This document shows, in pieces, positions 15,612 through 24,045 of a stretch of 64,000 bases of DNA. A program made the translations under genes and the position numbers. The notes below the pieces were generated by a model, which had not been told where the DNA came from, made no database searches, and saw only the letters and a list, made by a program, of their open reading frames with translations. Every line of letters begins with the position of its first letter. Positions within the stretch are counted from its first letter, which is position 1. This DNA is from Flavobacterium terrisoli (GTDB lineage: Bacteria > Bacteroidota > Bacteroidia > Flavobacteriales > Flavobacteriaceae), in assembly GCF_030167905.1 (NCBI RefSeq), contig NZ_JARGNA010000007.1, positions 206,859-270,858 of the forward strand, written 5' to 3'.

Positions 15612-18086
15612 ATGGCAAAAACAGTAAAAAAAGAAACTAAAGAAAAGGATAAAGATCCCAATCTGGAACTCAAAATACTAAAGACTAAAAAACAATACCG
15701 AATGCTGTTTGGCTTCATACTGGTGTTGATGTCTATTGCCTTTTTGGTTTCCTTTATTTCCTTTTTTGTCTCTGAACAAAGCGTTGGTTTTGGCCAGGCC
15801 GACCAAAGTGCGGTTGATGCGCTCACCGACAGAAATGAAGAAGTTCAAAACTGGTTGGGTAAATTTGGCGCTTACTTAGCCGATTTATTTATCTACCGCG
15901 GTTTTGGTATTGCTTCTTTCCTGTTTGTCAAACTGTTCTTTTTGAGCGGTGCTTTCCTGGTTTTGGATTTGCCTGTAAAAAAATTAAAAAACACCTGGTT
16001 TTGGGATTTGTTTGCCTTAATCATTTTGTCTATCCTATTTGGCTTCTTTACCGCCATTCCTGAATTAGGCGGAACCATTGGTTTCGAAATGAATCTGTTC
16101 CTTCAGGATTATATCGGTAAAACCGGAACAGCTTTGGTATTGGTATTATCAATCATTGTTTACCTGATCTTCAAAATAAAAATCTCTCCAGATGCCATCA
16201 AGTCTTTCTTCGAAAAGAAACACAAGGATATCAAGGAAGATTTGAGCAATATGGTTTCCAATGACAAAGGAACCGATTACAATCTGGAAGAATTTGCCGT
16301 AAAAGAAGAAGTTGAGGAAGAAGAACAAATTGAAGAGCCAACTTTGGTCACGTCCCAATTTGAAATCAATAAGGAAGCGCTGAAACCAACGATTGAAAAT
16401 GCTTCTGAAATCAATTTGGAACCCACTATCAAAACCGTTACTCCTGAACCAAAGGCTGAACCAATCAAGCAAATCATTGAAACCAATGATAACGCTTTTG
16501 TCATCGAACAAGCTCCGGATGAGGATGTTATGGAAGAAAATTTAGCTTCAAAACTCGTAGCTGATTTTGGTTTGTTTGACCCAACATTAGAATTATCCAA
16601 CTATAAATTTCCAACGATTGATTTACTAAAAGAATACGCTTCGGTAGGTATTACCATCAACCAGGAAGAGCTGGAAGAAAATAAAAACCGTATTGTAGAA
16701 ACACTAAAAAACTACAAAATCGACATCGCCCAAATCAAAGCGACCGTTGGACCATCGGTGACTTTATATGAAATCGTACCCGAAGCCGGAATCCGTATCT
16801 CGAAAATCAAAAGTTTGGAAGACGATATCGCTTTATCGCTTTCAGCACTTGGGATTCGTATCATCGCTCCTATTCCCGGAAAAGGAACAATCGGTATTGA
16901 GGTTCCAAATAAGAACCCAACTATGGTACCAATGAAGAGTGTGATTTCTTCTGCAAAATTCCAGGAAGCCGAAATGGAATTACCGATTGCTTTAGGAAAA
17001 ACCATTTCGAATGAAACCTTTGTGGTCGATTTGGCTAAAATGCCTCACCTTTTGATGGCCGGTGCCACCGGACAGGGAAAATCGGTTGGATTGAACGCGG
17101 TACTGACTTCGTTGCTCTACAAAAAACATCCGGCTGAAGTAAAGTTTGTTTTGGTTGACCCGAAAAAAGTGGAACTTACGCTTTTCAATAAAATAGAACG
17201 CCATTATCTGGCCAAATTACCGGATGTAGAAGATGCCATCATCACCGATAACAATAAAGTAATCAATACGCTGAATTCGCTTTGTCTGGAAATGGACAAT
17301 CGTTATTCATTGCTAAAAGACGCGATGGTGCGTAACATCAAGGAATACAACGAAAAATTCAAAGGACGCAAACTGAACCCGGAGAACGGTCACCGTTTCC
17401 TGCCTTATATCGTTTTGGTAGTCGATGAGTTTGCCGATTTGATTATGACCGCCGGTAAAGAAGTGGAAACCCCGATTGCCCGTTTGGCACAATTGGCCCG
17501 TGCGATTGGAATCCATTTGATTATTGCCACACAAAGACCATCGGTAAATGTGATTACCGGTATCATCAAAGCCAACTTCCCGGCGCGTATCGCGTTTAGG
17601 GTAACGTCTAAAATTGACTCAAGAACAATCCTGGACACGCAAGGTGCTGATCAGTTAATCGGTCGTGGAGATTTACTGTATTCCAACGGTAATGATTTGG
17701 TTCGTGTACAGTGTGCATTTGTCGATACGCCTGAAGTAGAAAAAATTGTAGATTATATAGGTTCTCAAAAAGCATATGCCAGTGCATATCTTTTGCCTGA
17801 GTATGTGGGCGAAGAAGGAAGCGGCGTGAATCTGGAGTTTGACATTTCCGAAAGAGACAGTATGTTTAGAGAAGCAGCGGAAATAATTGTGACCGCCCAA
17901 CAGGGTTCGGCATCATTATTGCAAAGAAAATTGAAACTGGGTTACAACCGTGCCGGAAGGCTGATTGATCAGCTGGAAGCCGCAGGAATCGTAGGTCCGT
18001 TTGAAGGAAGTAAGGCGCGTAGTGTGAACATTCCCGACTTGACTTCTTTAGACCAATTTTTTAGTAATGAACAAAATAACAATTAA
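15612..18086 (+). CDS. ftsK: FtsK-type DNA translocase
   Basis: An 824-residue septal DNA pump. Four N-terminal membrane segments lie within about residues 35-200, followed by an acidic Pro/Glu-rich linker (about 215-310) and the FtsK alpha/beta motor. Walker A is GATGQGKS near residue 483, Walker B is LVVDEFAD near 602, and IATQRPSVNVITG follows. The C-terminal winged-helix gamma domain (about 750-815, AEIIVTAQQGSASLLQRKL) reads KOPS-like sequences and activates XerCD. It couples chromosome segregation with division. Normal length and complete. Confidence 0.96.
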   Translation: MAKTVKKETKEKDKDPNLELKILKTKKQYRMLFGFILVLMSIAFLVSFISFFVSEQSVGFGQADQSAVDALTDRNEEVQNWLGKFGAYLADLFIYRGFGIASFLFVKLFFLSGAFLVLDLPVKKLKNTWFWDLFALIILSILFGFFTAIPELGGTIGFEMNLFLQDYIGKTGTALVLVLSIIVYLIFKIKISPDAIKSFFEKKHKDIKEDLSNMVSNDKGTDYNLEEFAVKEEVEEEEQIEEPTLVTSQFEINKEALKPTIENASEINLEPTIKTVTPEPKAEPIKQIIETNDNAFVIEQAPDEDVMEENLASKLVADFGLFDPTLELSNYKFPTIDLLKEYASVGITINQEELEENKNRIVETLKNYKIDIAQIKATVGPSVTLYEIVPEAGIRISKIKSLEDDIALSLSALGIRIIAPIPGKGTIGIEVPNKNPTMVPMKSVISSAKFQEAEMELPIALGKTISNETFVVDLAKMPHLLMAGATGQGKSVGLNAVLTSLLYKKHPAEVKFVLVDPKKVELTLFNKIERHYLAKLPDVEDAIITDNNKVINTLNSLCLEMDNRYSLLKDAMVRNIKEYNEKFKGRKLNPENGHRFLPYIVLVVDEFADLIMTAGKEVETPIARLAQLARAIGIHLIIATQRPSVNVITGIIKANFPARIAFRVTSKIDSRTILDTQGADQLIGRGDLLYSNGNDLVRVQCAFVDTPEVEKIVDYIGSQKAYASAYLLPEYVGEEGSGVNLEFDISERDSMFREAAEIIVTAQQGSASLLQRKLKLGYNRAGRLIDQLEAAGIVGPFEGSKARSVNIPDLTSLDQFFSNEQNNN

Positions 18087-18087
18087 A

Positions 18088-18729
18088 ATGAACAAAGTAC
18101 TATCTATTGCATTACTCCTATTCTTGAGTTTTACTATAAATGCACAAGATAAAAAAGCCAAAGACTTGTTAGATCAGGTTACCGCTAAGGTAAAAACCTA
18201 TAACAATATTTCCATCGAATTCAAATACACCCTTAATAACAGCAAAGAAAACATTAACAAGGAAAGCAAAGGCAATCTTTTGCTGGAAGGCAATAAATAT
18301 GTGTTGAATTTTTTAGGGGTAACCAAAATATACGATGGCAAAAAAAGCTATACGATTGTTCCTGAAGATGAAGAAGTAACGATTTCGAGTGTCAATGAGA
18401 AAGATGAAAATGCCATTACACCATCCAAAATGCTTACTTTTTTCAACAGCGGTTATAAATACTACTGGGACATTCTGCAAGACGTAAAAGGCCGTAAAAT
18501 TCAGTATATCAAATTGGTCCCAACCAATCCGAAAGACCAACGTAAAGAAGTGTTATTGGGCATTGATTCCCAAACCAAGAACATCAACAATGTGATAGAA
18601 ATGGGAAAAAATGGTACCAGAACCACTTTGACTGTTAATTCTTTTAAAACCAATCAACCTTTATCAAAAAATCAGTTTACCTTTGCAGCAAGTAAATATC
18701 CAAATTACTACATCAACAAAATAGATTAA
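18088..18729 (+). CDS. lolA: LolA-like outer-membrane lipoprotein carrier
   Basis: A 213-residue periplasmic protein. The start is placed at MNKVLSIALLLFLS, directly after the ftsK stop, because it gives a normal signal peptide ending at NAQ; an upstream in-frame ATG overlaps ftsK. The mature part has the LolA/LolB half-barrel signature (KAKDLLDQVTAKVKTYNNI, FEYTL-type strands, GNLLLEGNKYVLNF). It shuttles lipoproteins across the periplasm. The adjacent LptF/G permease suggests an envelope-biogenesis operon. Confidence 0.85.
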   Translation: MNKVLSIALLLFLSFTINAQDKKAKDLLDQVTAKVKTYNNISIEFKYTLNNSKENINKESKGNLLLEGNKYVLNFLGVTKIYDGKKSYTIVPEDEEVTISSVNEKDENAITPSKMLTFFNSGYKYYWDILQDVKGRKIQYIKLVPTNPKDQRKEVLLGIDSQTKNINNVIEMGKNGTRTTLTVNSFKTNQPLSKNQFTFAASKYPNYYINKID

Positions 18730-18736
18730 GCTCGAG

Positions 18737-20626
18737 GTGAAAATACTTGACAGGTACTTATTAAAATCCTTCCTGATTACATTTACTACGGTATTTGTAA
18801 TCTTGTTTTTTATATTCGTTTTGCAGGTCGTTTGGCTTTTCATTTCTGAATTGGCCGGAAAGGACTTAGACGTCTTTATGATTCTAAAGTTCCTGCTTTT
18901 CAAAATGCCGAGTATCATTCCATTGGTTTTACCACTTTCGGTCTTATTGGCTTCCATCATGACTTTTGGCAGCCTGGCCGAGAATTATGAGTTTGCCGCC
19001 ATGAAATCTTCGGGGATTTCTTTGCAAAGAGCCATGCGAAGCCTCACGGTTTTTATTCTTCTCCTGAGTATTATCGCTTTTTTCTTTGCCAATAATGTCA
19101 TTCCGTTTGCCGAATATAAGTTCATCAACTTCCGCCGAAACATTGCCCAGGTAAAACCGGCGATGGCAATAGCCGAAGGACAATTCAGCGATGTTGGCGC
19201 CTATAACATCAAGGTGGAAAAAAAATCGGGGGAAAATGGTAAATACCTTAGCCAAATTACCATTCATAAAAAATCATTCTTAGGTTCGGGAAGCAATACG
19301 GTAATCAAAGCCAAAAAAGGAGAATTGGTCAGTAGTGAAGATTCCAATACGTTGAAGTTAATCCTCAAAGACGGTAATTATTACGAAGACATTGTTCCAA
19401 AGAAATACGAAGAACGCAATAAGATGCCTTTTGCCAAAAGCGAATTCAAAAGATATGTAATCAATATCGATTTGTCTAAACTAAACAGTTCCAATTTAGA
19501 CGAAGAAAAAATCACCAATACCAATACGATGCTTAACGTTAGCGAGTTGAAGTTTACGCTTGATTCGTTACAGAAAAACTATAAAAAAGACGTCATTTCA
19601 TTTGCCGAAAACATCAACCAGCGTGCCACTTTGACGGCGGCTGATATGCATAAAGATTCTATCAAACCAACGCTTAATAATAATTTACTGCAAAGCTTCA
19701 CAGACAGTGACAAGACTCATATCTTAAAAGTAGCGAGCAGCAACGTTGATGGTATCAATTTTTCTTTGGATGCCTCAAAATTTGAAATGGAAGACAAACA
19801 GAAAAACATCAACCAACACTGGATTGCGTTGTATGACAAGTTTGTGATTGCCTATGCCTGTTTACTGATGTTCTTTATCGGCGCACCATTGGGAGCGATT
19901 ATCCGCAAAGGTGGTTTGGGATTGCCAATTGTATTCGCCATCCTTATTTTTATCATCTTCCATTTTATCAATACTTTTGGAAAAAAAGTGGCACAACAAG
20001 ACGAAATCACACCTTTCCTAGGTTGTTGGATGTCTTCTTTTGTGTTGACGCCATTTGCGATTCTATTGACCAAAAGAGCCACCGATGACAAAGGCTTTAG
20101 CCTGAATTTTGATTGGCTGACCAATTTCTTCAACCGTATGTTCCCGGACAAGACAGCGCCGGAACCTGTAATGCAACCCGTTACCCCTGATTTGGCGATT
20201 GATGCCGAAGAAGTGCATCAGTATTTGAACACTTTGCCTGGCGATAGCAAACCAGTTGAAAAAACGATTGTAAAAGAAAAAGCAAAACCATCCGATAATA
20301 GAACTTTAGAAGTCATAAGCAAGCAATACTACCTGTTCAGCTTAATTGCGTTATTCAGCAATATATTGCTGATTGGGCTTTTTGCTTTTGGCAAACCTGA
20401 TACATTGGTTTTGATCATTTCAGCACTGGTATTGGGTGCATTATTATTTTTCAGTCTGTTCAAAGCCCAACAATCATTACATGCCTTGTGCCTTCGTGCG
20501 CATAAAAATACAGACATTCCTCTTTTTGTAATTTTAACTGCAGGATTTCCTTTTTACTTCCTGTTTTATATTTACAATAGGATTTTTGTCAAACAACTTA
20601 TTTCAGAATCTAACACTACTGTCTAA
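18737..20626 (+). CDS. LptF/LptG family permease with C-terminal extension
   Basis: A 629-residue YjgP/YjgQ-type membrane protein that starts with GTG, 7 bp after the lolA-like gene. Three N-terminal membrane helices (within residues 10-120, with [10 protein letters not shown] in the cytosolic loop) are followed by a periplasmic beta-jellyroll (about 130-350) and three further helices (about 370-450). It then has a cytosolic Pro/Glu-rich linker and two extra membrane segments at about 555-625 not present in E. coli LptF/G. The LptB2FG transporter extracts LPS from the inner membrane. Whether it acts as F or G is not clear. Its TAA stop overlaps the ribB ATG (TAATG). Confidence 0.85.
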   Translation: MKILDRYLLKSFLITFTTVFVILFFIFVLQVVWLFISELAGKDLDVFMILKFLLFKMPSIIPLVLPLSVLLASIMTFGSLAENYEFAAMKSSGISLQRAMRSLTVFILLLSIIAFFFANNVIPFAEYKFINFRRNIAQVKPAMAIAEGQFSDVGAYNIKVEKKSGENGKYLSQITIHKKSFLGSGSNTVIKAKKGELVSSEDSNTLKLILKDGNYYEDIVPKKYEERNKMPFAKSEFKRYVINIDLSKLNSSNLDEEKITNTNTMLNVSELKFTLDSLQKNYKKDVISFAENINQRATLTAADMHKDSIKPTLNNNLLQSFTDSDKTHILKVASSNVDGINFSLDASKFEMEDKQKNINQHWIALYDKFVIAYACLLMFFIGAPLGAIIRKGGLGLPIVFAILIFIIFHFINTFGKKVAQQDEITPFLGCWMSSFVLTPFAILLTKRATDDKGFSLNFDWLTNFFNRMFPDKTAPEPVMQPVTPDLAIDAEEVHQYLNTLPGDSKPVEKTIVKEKAKPSDNRTLEVISKQYYLFSLIALFSNILLIGLFAFGKPDTLVLIISALVLGALLFFSLFKAQQSLHALCLRAHKNTDIPLFVILTAGFPFYFLFYIYNRIFVKQLISESNTTV

Positions 20627-21768
20627 TGGACACAGCAACTACAACAAAAATACAACTCAATACTATAGAAGAAGCCATTGAAGACATTCGACAAGGTAAA
20701 GTCATTATCGTTGTCGATGATGAAGACCGTGAGAATGAAGGCGATTTTTTGGCGGCAGCCGAAAAAGTAACACCAGAGATGGTCAATTTCATGGCGACGC
20801 ATGGTAGAGGATTAATTTGTGCACCGCTAACTGAGCGTCGTTGCAACGAATTGGAGCTCCATTCTATGGTCAAAAACAACACCGACCATATGGAAACGGC
20901 GTTTACCGTTTCGGTGGATTTAAAAGGTCATGGTGTAACCACCGGAATTTCGGCAGCAGACAGAGCCAAAACCATTTTGGCCTTAGTCAATGAAGATACC
21001 AAACCACACGATTTAGCGCGTCCGGGACACATTTTCCCTTTGACGGCTAAGCAAGGTGGCGTTTTGAGAAGAACCGGTCATACGGAAGCTGCCATTGATT
21101 TTGCCCGTTTGGCCGGATTCAAATCGGCTGGGGTAATTGTCGAAATCATGAATGAAGATGGTTCAATGGCACGTTTACCCGAATTGGTGGAAGTAGCTAA
21201 GAAATTTGATTTGAAATTGGTTTCCATAGAAGACTTGGTAGCTTACCGAATGCAACACGACAGTCTGATTGTAAAGAAAGAAGACTTTGACATAGAAACC
21301 CGTTTTGGTTCGTTCCGCATGAGGGCTTATCAGCAAACGACTAACAAACAAGTTCACTTGGCTTTGACCAAAGGCAGTTGGAATACCGGAGAACCCATCT
21401 TAACACGTATTATATCGACCCAAGCCAATAACGACATCCTGAATAGTTTGACTGATACTATGGATAAAAAGCTAGACGATGTTTTTAACAAAATCATCCA
21501 AGAAGGCAAAGGTGCTATTTTATTTGTAAATCCGGAAAAAGATTCTTCCGATTTGTTGAACAGACTGATAGAATTGAAACAATTACAATCAGAAGGTATT
21601 TTGAAAGCGCCACAAATAAAAATGGACATCAAAGACTTTGGTATCGGTGCCCAAATACTACACGATATTGATATCGCCAAGATTAAACTCATCTCGAACA
21701 CTACGCAAACCAAGCGTGTGGGTATGATTGGCTACGGATTGGAGATTACGGAATATGTGCCTTATTGA
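20626..21768 (+). CDS. ribB: 3,4-dihydroxy-2-butanone-4-phosphate synthase fused to degenerate GTP cyclohydrolase II
   Basis: A 380-residue RibBA-type fusion. The DHBP synthase half (1-205) is intact, with [13 protein letters not shown] and [11 protein letters not shown] at the Mg2+/ribulose-5-phosphate site. The GTP-cyclohydrolase II half (about 210-380) keeps the fold but not the chemistry. The Zn-binding Cys-rich block is replaced by [20 protein letters not shown] with no cysteine, and the GRNIGL loop is missing. It should supply only the butanone-phosphate branch of riboflavin synthesis, with a separate RibA elsewhere (inference). A 225-bp copy of its 3' end occurs at 35650-35874. Confidence 0.92.
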   Translation: MDTATTTKIQLNTIEEAIEDIRQGKVIIVVDDEDRENEGDFLAAAEKVTPEMVNFMATHGRGLICAPLTERRCNELELHSMVKNNTDHMETAFTVSVDLKGHGVTTGISAADRAKTILALVNEDTKPHDLARPGHIFPLTAKQGGVLRRTGHTEAAIDFARLAGFKSAGVIVEIMNEDGSMARLPELVEVAKKFDLKLVSIEDLVAYRMQHDSLIVKKEDFDIETRFGSFRMRAYQQTTNKQVHLALTKGSWNTGEPILTRIISTQANNDILNSLTDTMDKKLDDVFNKIIQEGKGAILFVNPEKDSSDLLNRLIELKQLQSEGILKAPQIKMDIKDFGIGAQILHDIDIAKIKLISNTTQTKRVGMIGYGLEITEYVPY

Positions 21769-21780
21769 GATAAAATTAAA

Positions 21781-21813
21781 AACCGATTAGAAAGCTAATC
21801 AGTTTTTTTTTTT
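21781..21813 (+). terminator. rho-independent terminator of ribB
   Basis: A 10-bp stem (21781-21790 with 21795-21804, one C-A mismatch) with loop AAAG is followed by a run of eleven T, 12 bp after the ribB stop. Confidence 0.85.
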
Positions 21814-21854
21814 GAAGTTTTTTTAAAGAATTTTTATTTCTGATTTATTCAAAC

Positions 21855-21887
21855 TAAAAAAAACTGTCCCGAACAACGGGACAGTTT
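21855..21887 (-). terminator. rho-independent terminator of the gene at 21943
   Basis: A perfect 11-bp stem AAACTGTCCCG/CGGGACAGTTT (21861-21871 with 21877-21887) has its T-run on the minus strand, downstream of the leftward gene that ends at 21943. Confidence 0.85.
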
Positions 21888-21942
21888 CCTTTCAAAATAA
21901 ATAAACATCACTTAAAATTGTCCGATTAGAGTGGAGTTTGCT

Positions 21943-22779
21943 TTAAAAAGAGGCATTCTTGACGGTAATGCTACCGTCTTCAGAAACGCCTCTAATGATC
22001 ATTGTTTGTTGACAGACATTATGAATTGGGATCATGACTATATTGTTAAATACAGCATTGTTTTTATATAGCAATTGTCCATTAAGTGAATGCATTTCAA
22101 TACTTTGCAAACGAATGTTTCCGGATTTAACGGTAATAAATGTATCATCATGATTTATTTCGAGGCTGAATACCGTAAAATTATTGGATTTCAATAAATC
22201 TACTCCCGGCGGCGGCGGCGGACTATTGGGAACGGTATAAGTTAATTTAAAACGATTGTTATAGGTTCCTGACTGGCAATCGAAAATATAATTATCAGTT
22301 TTTAAATTGGTGTAAGTATTCTTTAAAATGTCGTGCAGGTAGATGGGTTGGTTGACATTTAAAAATAAACCATCAACATGATCAATCGAGAAGGTATATT
22401 TACCAGAATAGGCAACAGACAAACATAACGGAACAGTATCATAACCGGCAAAAGGCAATCCTTTCATTTGAATTGCATAACGGGTATTATTAATAAACGA
22501 AGTAAGGGCTATAGCACCACTATTGATGTAGGCAGCGTCTACGCCGGAATCATATCCATTAGTTGCACCGGTGCAGTAACCATATAAGGTTTGCGAGTAT
22601 GCGCCACTTGTACTCGTTACATTTAACCAGATACGATGTGATTCAACAGTGATTACCGTTTTATTTGATAGGCATCGCGCTTCAGCATGATAAGATGATA
22701 CAGTTATAAATAGTAAAATCAATTTACAGTTTTGGATAACGATAAGTAAGTTTTTAGAATTAAAAGTAAAATTTTTCAT
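21943..22779 (-). CDS. secreted protein, shortened relative of the T9SS protein at 33817
   Basis: A 278-residue protein. The ATG at 22779 gives a signal-like N-terminus (MKNFTFNSKNLLIVIQNC, then a hydrophobic stretch ending YHAEA); an ATG 21 bp further out is the alternative. Residues about 45-200 match the C-terminal half of the larger protein at 33817-35538: HRIWLNVTSTSGAYSQTL, AIQMKGLPFAGYD and IDHVDGLFLN have close counterparts there. It lacks that protein's N-terminal 340 residues, and its own C-terminus is only weakly like a T9SS sorting domain. A PPPPPG run near residue 190 comes from a GGC repeat. It may be a decayed or truncated paralogue. Confidence 0.6.
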   Translation of the reverse strand: MKNFTFNSKNLLIVIQNCKLILLFITVSSYHAEARCLSNKTVITVESHRIWLNVTSTSGAYSQTLYGYCTGATNGYDSGVDAAYINSGAIALTSFINNTRYAIQMKGLPFAGYDTVPLCLSVAYSGKYTFSIDHVDGLFLNVNQPIYLHDILKNTYTNLKTDNYIFDCQSGTYNNRFKLTYTVPNSPPPPPGVDLLKSNNFTVFSLEINHDDTFITVKSGNIRLQSIEMHSLNGQLLYKNNAVFNNIVMIPIHNVCQQTMIIRGVSEDGSITVKNASF

Positions 22780-23006
22780 GATTTTAAAGTTTAAGTTCAT
22801 GATAGATTTAGGGGGAACTATGAAGCAAACTTACGTAGGGAAATTCGGTGGACTACTAAAATTTAGATGAATGTCTTGTTTCTGTAGATGAATTGTTTTT
22901 TTCGGTCGACAAAAGGTTATATCGTCAACCTACATTAGACTACCATGAGCATAAAAAAAGTGGTAATGCTCAATTTTAATAAGATAAAATTTAATAAAAG
23001 TAGGGT

Positions 23007-23717
23007 CTATAACAAATTGAGTCGTTTCATTAACACCGGCTTGTTGCCACGACTGATAGGAATAACATCTTTTCCAATTAAAATACTATTGTCTTCAATA
23101 TCAACAATTTTTTTGGTGTTAATAATGTACGACCGATGTATCTTTAAGAATAAATCGTCAGGTAATTTATTTTCTATTTTTTTTAAGGTCGTGTGAACAG
23201 TGTAGTTAACCGTATCGGTCTTAATGATAATATAATCCCCTTCGGCTTTTATAAGTATAATGGTAGGAATATCTATTTTTATTAAACGATTACTGATGTT
23301 AATATAAAATTCACTGGTATTACCCACTAAGTTGCTTTTTTCTATGTGGTTGTGTTTAACCGTTTCAGTTCTCCAGTTCAATTTTTGCATGGCTTTTTCA
23401 AAGCGCTCTTCTGTAATGGGTTTTACCAAATAATCTACTATACAATCGTATTCAAAAGCATTAATGGCAAAATTCTTGTCGGAAGTAATCAGTATAATTT
23501 TTGGTGGATCCTTGATAGTATTCATAAAATCAAAGCCATTAAAATCGGGCATGTGAATATCGAGGAAAACAACATCAACTTTTTCTTTGTTCAAGTATTT
23601 AATGGCCTCAATAGCATTGGGAAATTCTCCCACTATTTTTAGTTCAGTATGTAGTGAAATCATTTGCGCTATTATGGCCCTTGCAAACATTTCGTCATCT
23701 ATAATAATACAATTCAT
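23007..23717 (-). CDS. LytTR-family response regulator
   Basis: A 236-residue regulator: receiver domain 1-120 with acidic pocket Asp7/Asp8, phospho-acceptor Asp53 (FLDIHMPD) and Lys in VKPI, then a LytTR DNA-binding domain (about 135-236) with the typical FLKIHRSYIINTKKI. It is the only DNA-binding output in this signalling cluster, so signals from the HPt protein and kinases next to it probably converge here. It starts 10 bp after the HPt gene and is likely co-transcribed with it. Confidence 0.92.
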   Translation of the reverse strand: MNCIIIDDEMFARAIIAQMISLHTELKIVGEFPNAIEAIKYLNKEKVDVVFLDIHMPDFNGFDFMNTIKDPPKIILITSDKNFAINAFEYDCIVDYLVKPITEERFEKAMQKLNWRTETVKHNHIEKSNLVGNTSEFYINISNRLIKIDIPTIILIKAEGDYIIIKTDTVNYTVHTTLKKIENKLPDDLFLKIHRSYIINTKKIVDIEDNSILIGKDVIPISRGNKPVLMKRLNLL

Positions 23718-23727
23718 AATCTTGATT

Positions 23728-24045
23728 TTATAAAGAATTTACATAGCACTGCATTAAATTTAGCGTTTTTTCAAATGCTTCCCGCAAATCTACGTTACTA
23801 TTTCTCACATTTTTTTCATATTCATCTGCTTGTTGATAACCATTTTCCAAACCAAGTATGCCAATTTTATTTTTTAATTTATGGATGCATTCTGCTGTTT
23901 TCTTCCATTTTTTTAGTTGAAAACTAGTATAATAGGCATCAATTTCCATGGGCAATTCGAATTTAAGGACCGCTATAAATTTTTGTTTTATATCTTCATT
24001 GTTCCTTGAGAGCTTATTGATGTAATCTATATTAGGCTTTTCCAT
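23728..24045 (-). CDS. stand-alone HPt phosphotransfer protein
   Basis: A 105-residue helical protein with the Hpt signature AECIHKLKNKIGILGL, placing the phospho-accepting His at residue 55. It overlaps the kinase gene upstream by 14 bp and precedes the LytTR regulator by 10 bp. A relay kinase to HPt to receiver is therefore likely (inference). The kinase has no receiver of its own, so an intermediate receiver such as one of the free-standing ones in this cluster would be needed. Confidence 0.88.
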   Translation of the reverse strand: MEKPNIDYINKLSRNNEDIKQKFIAVLKFELPMEIDAYYTSFQLKKWKKTAECIHKLKNKIGILGLENGYQQADEYEKNVRNSNVDLREAFEKTLNLMQCYVNSL

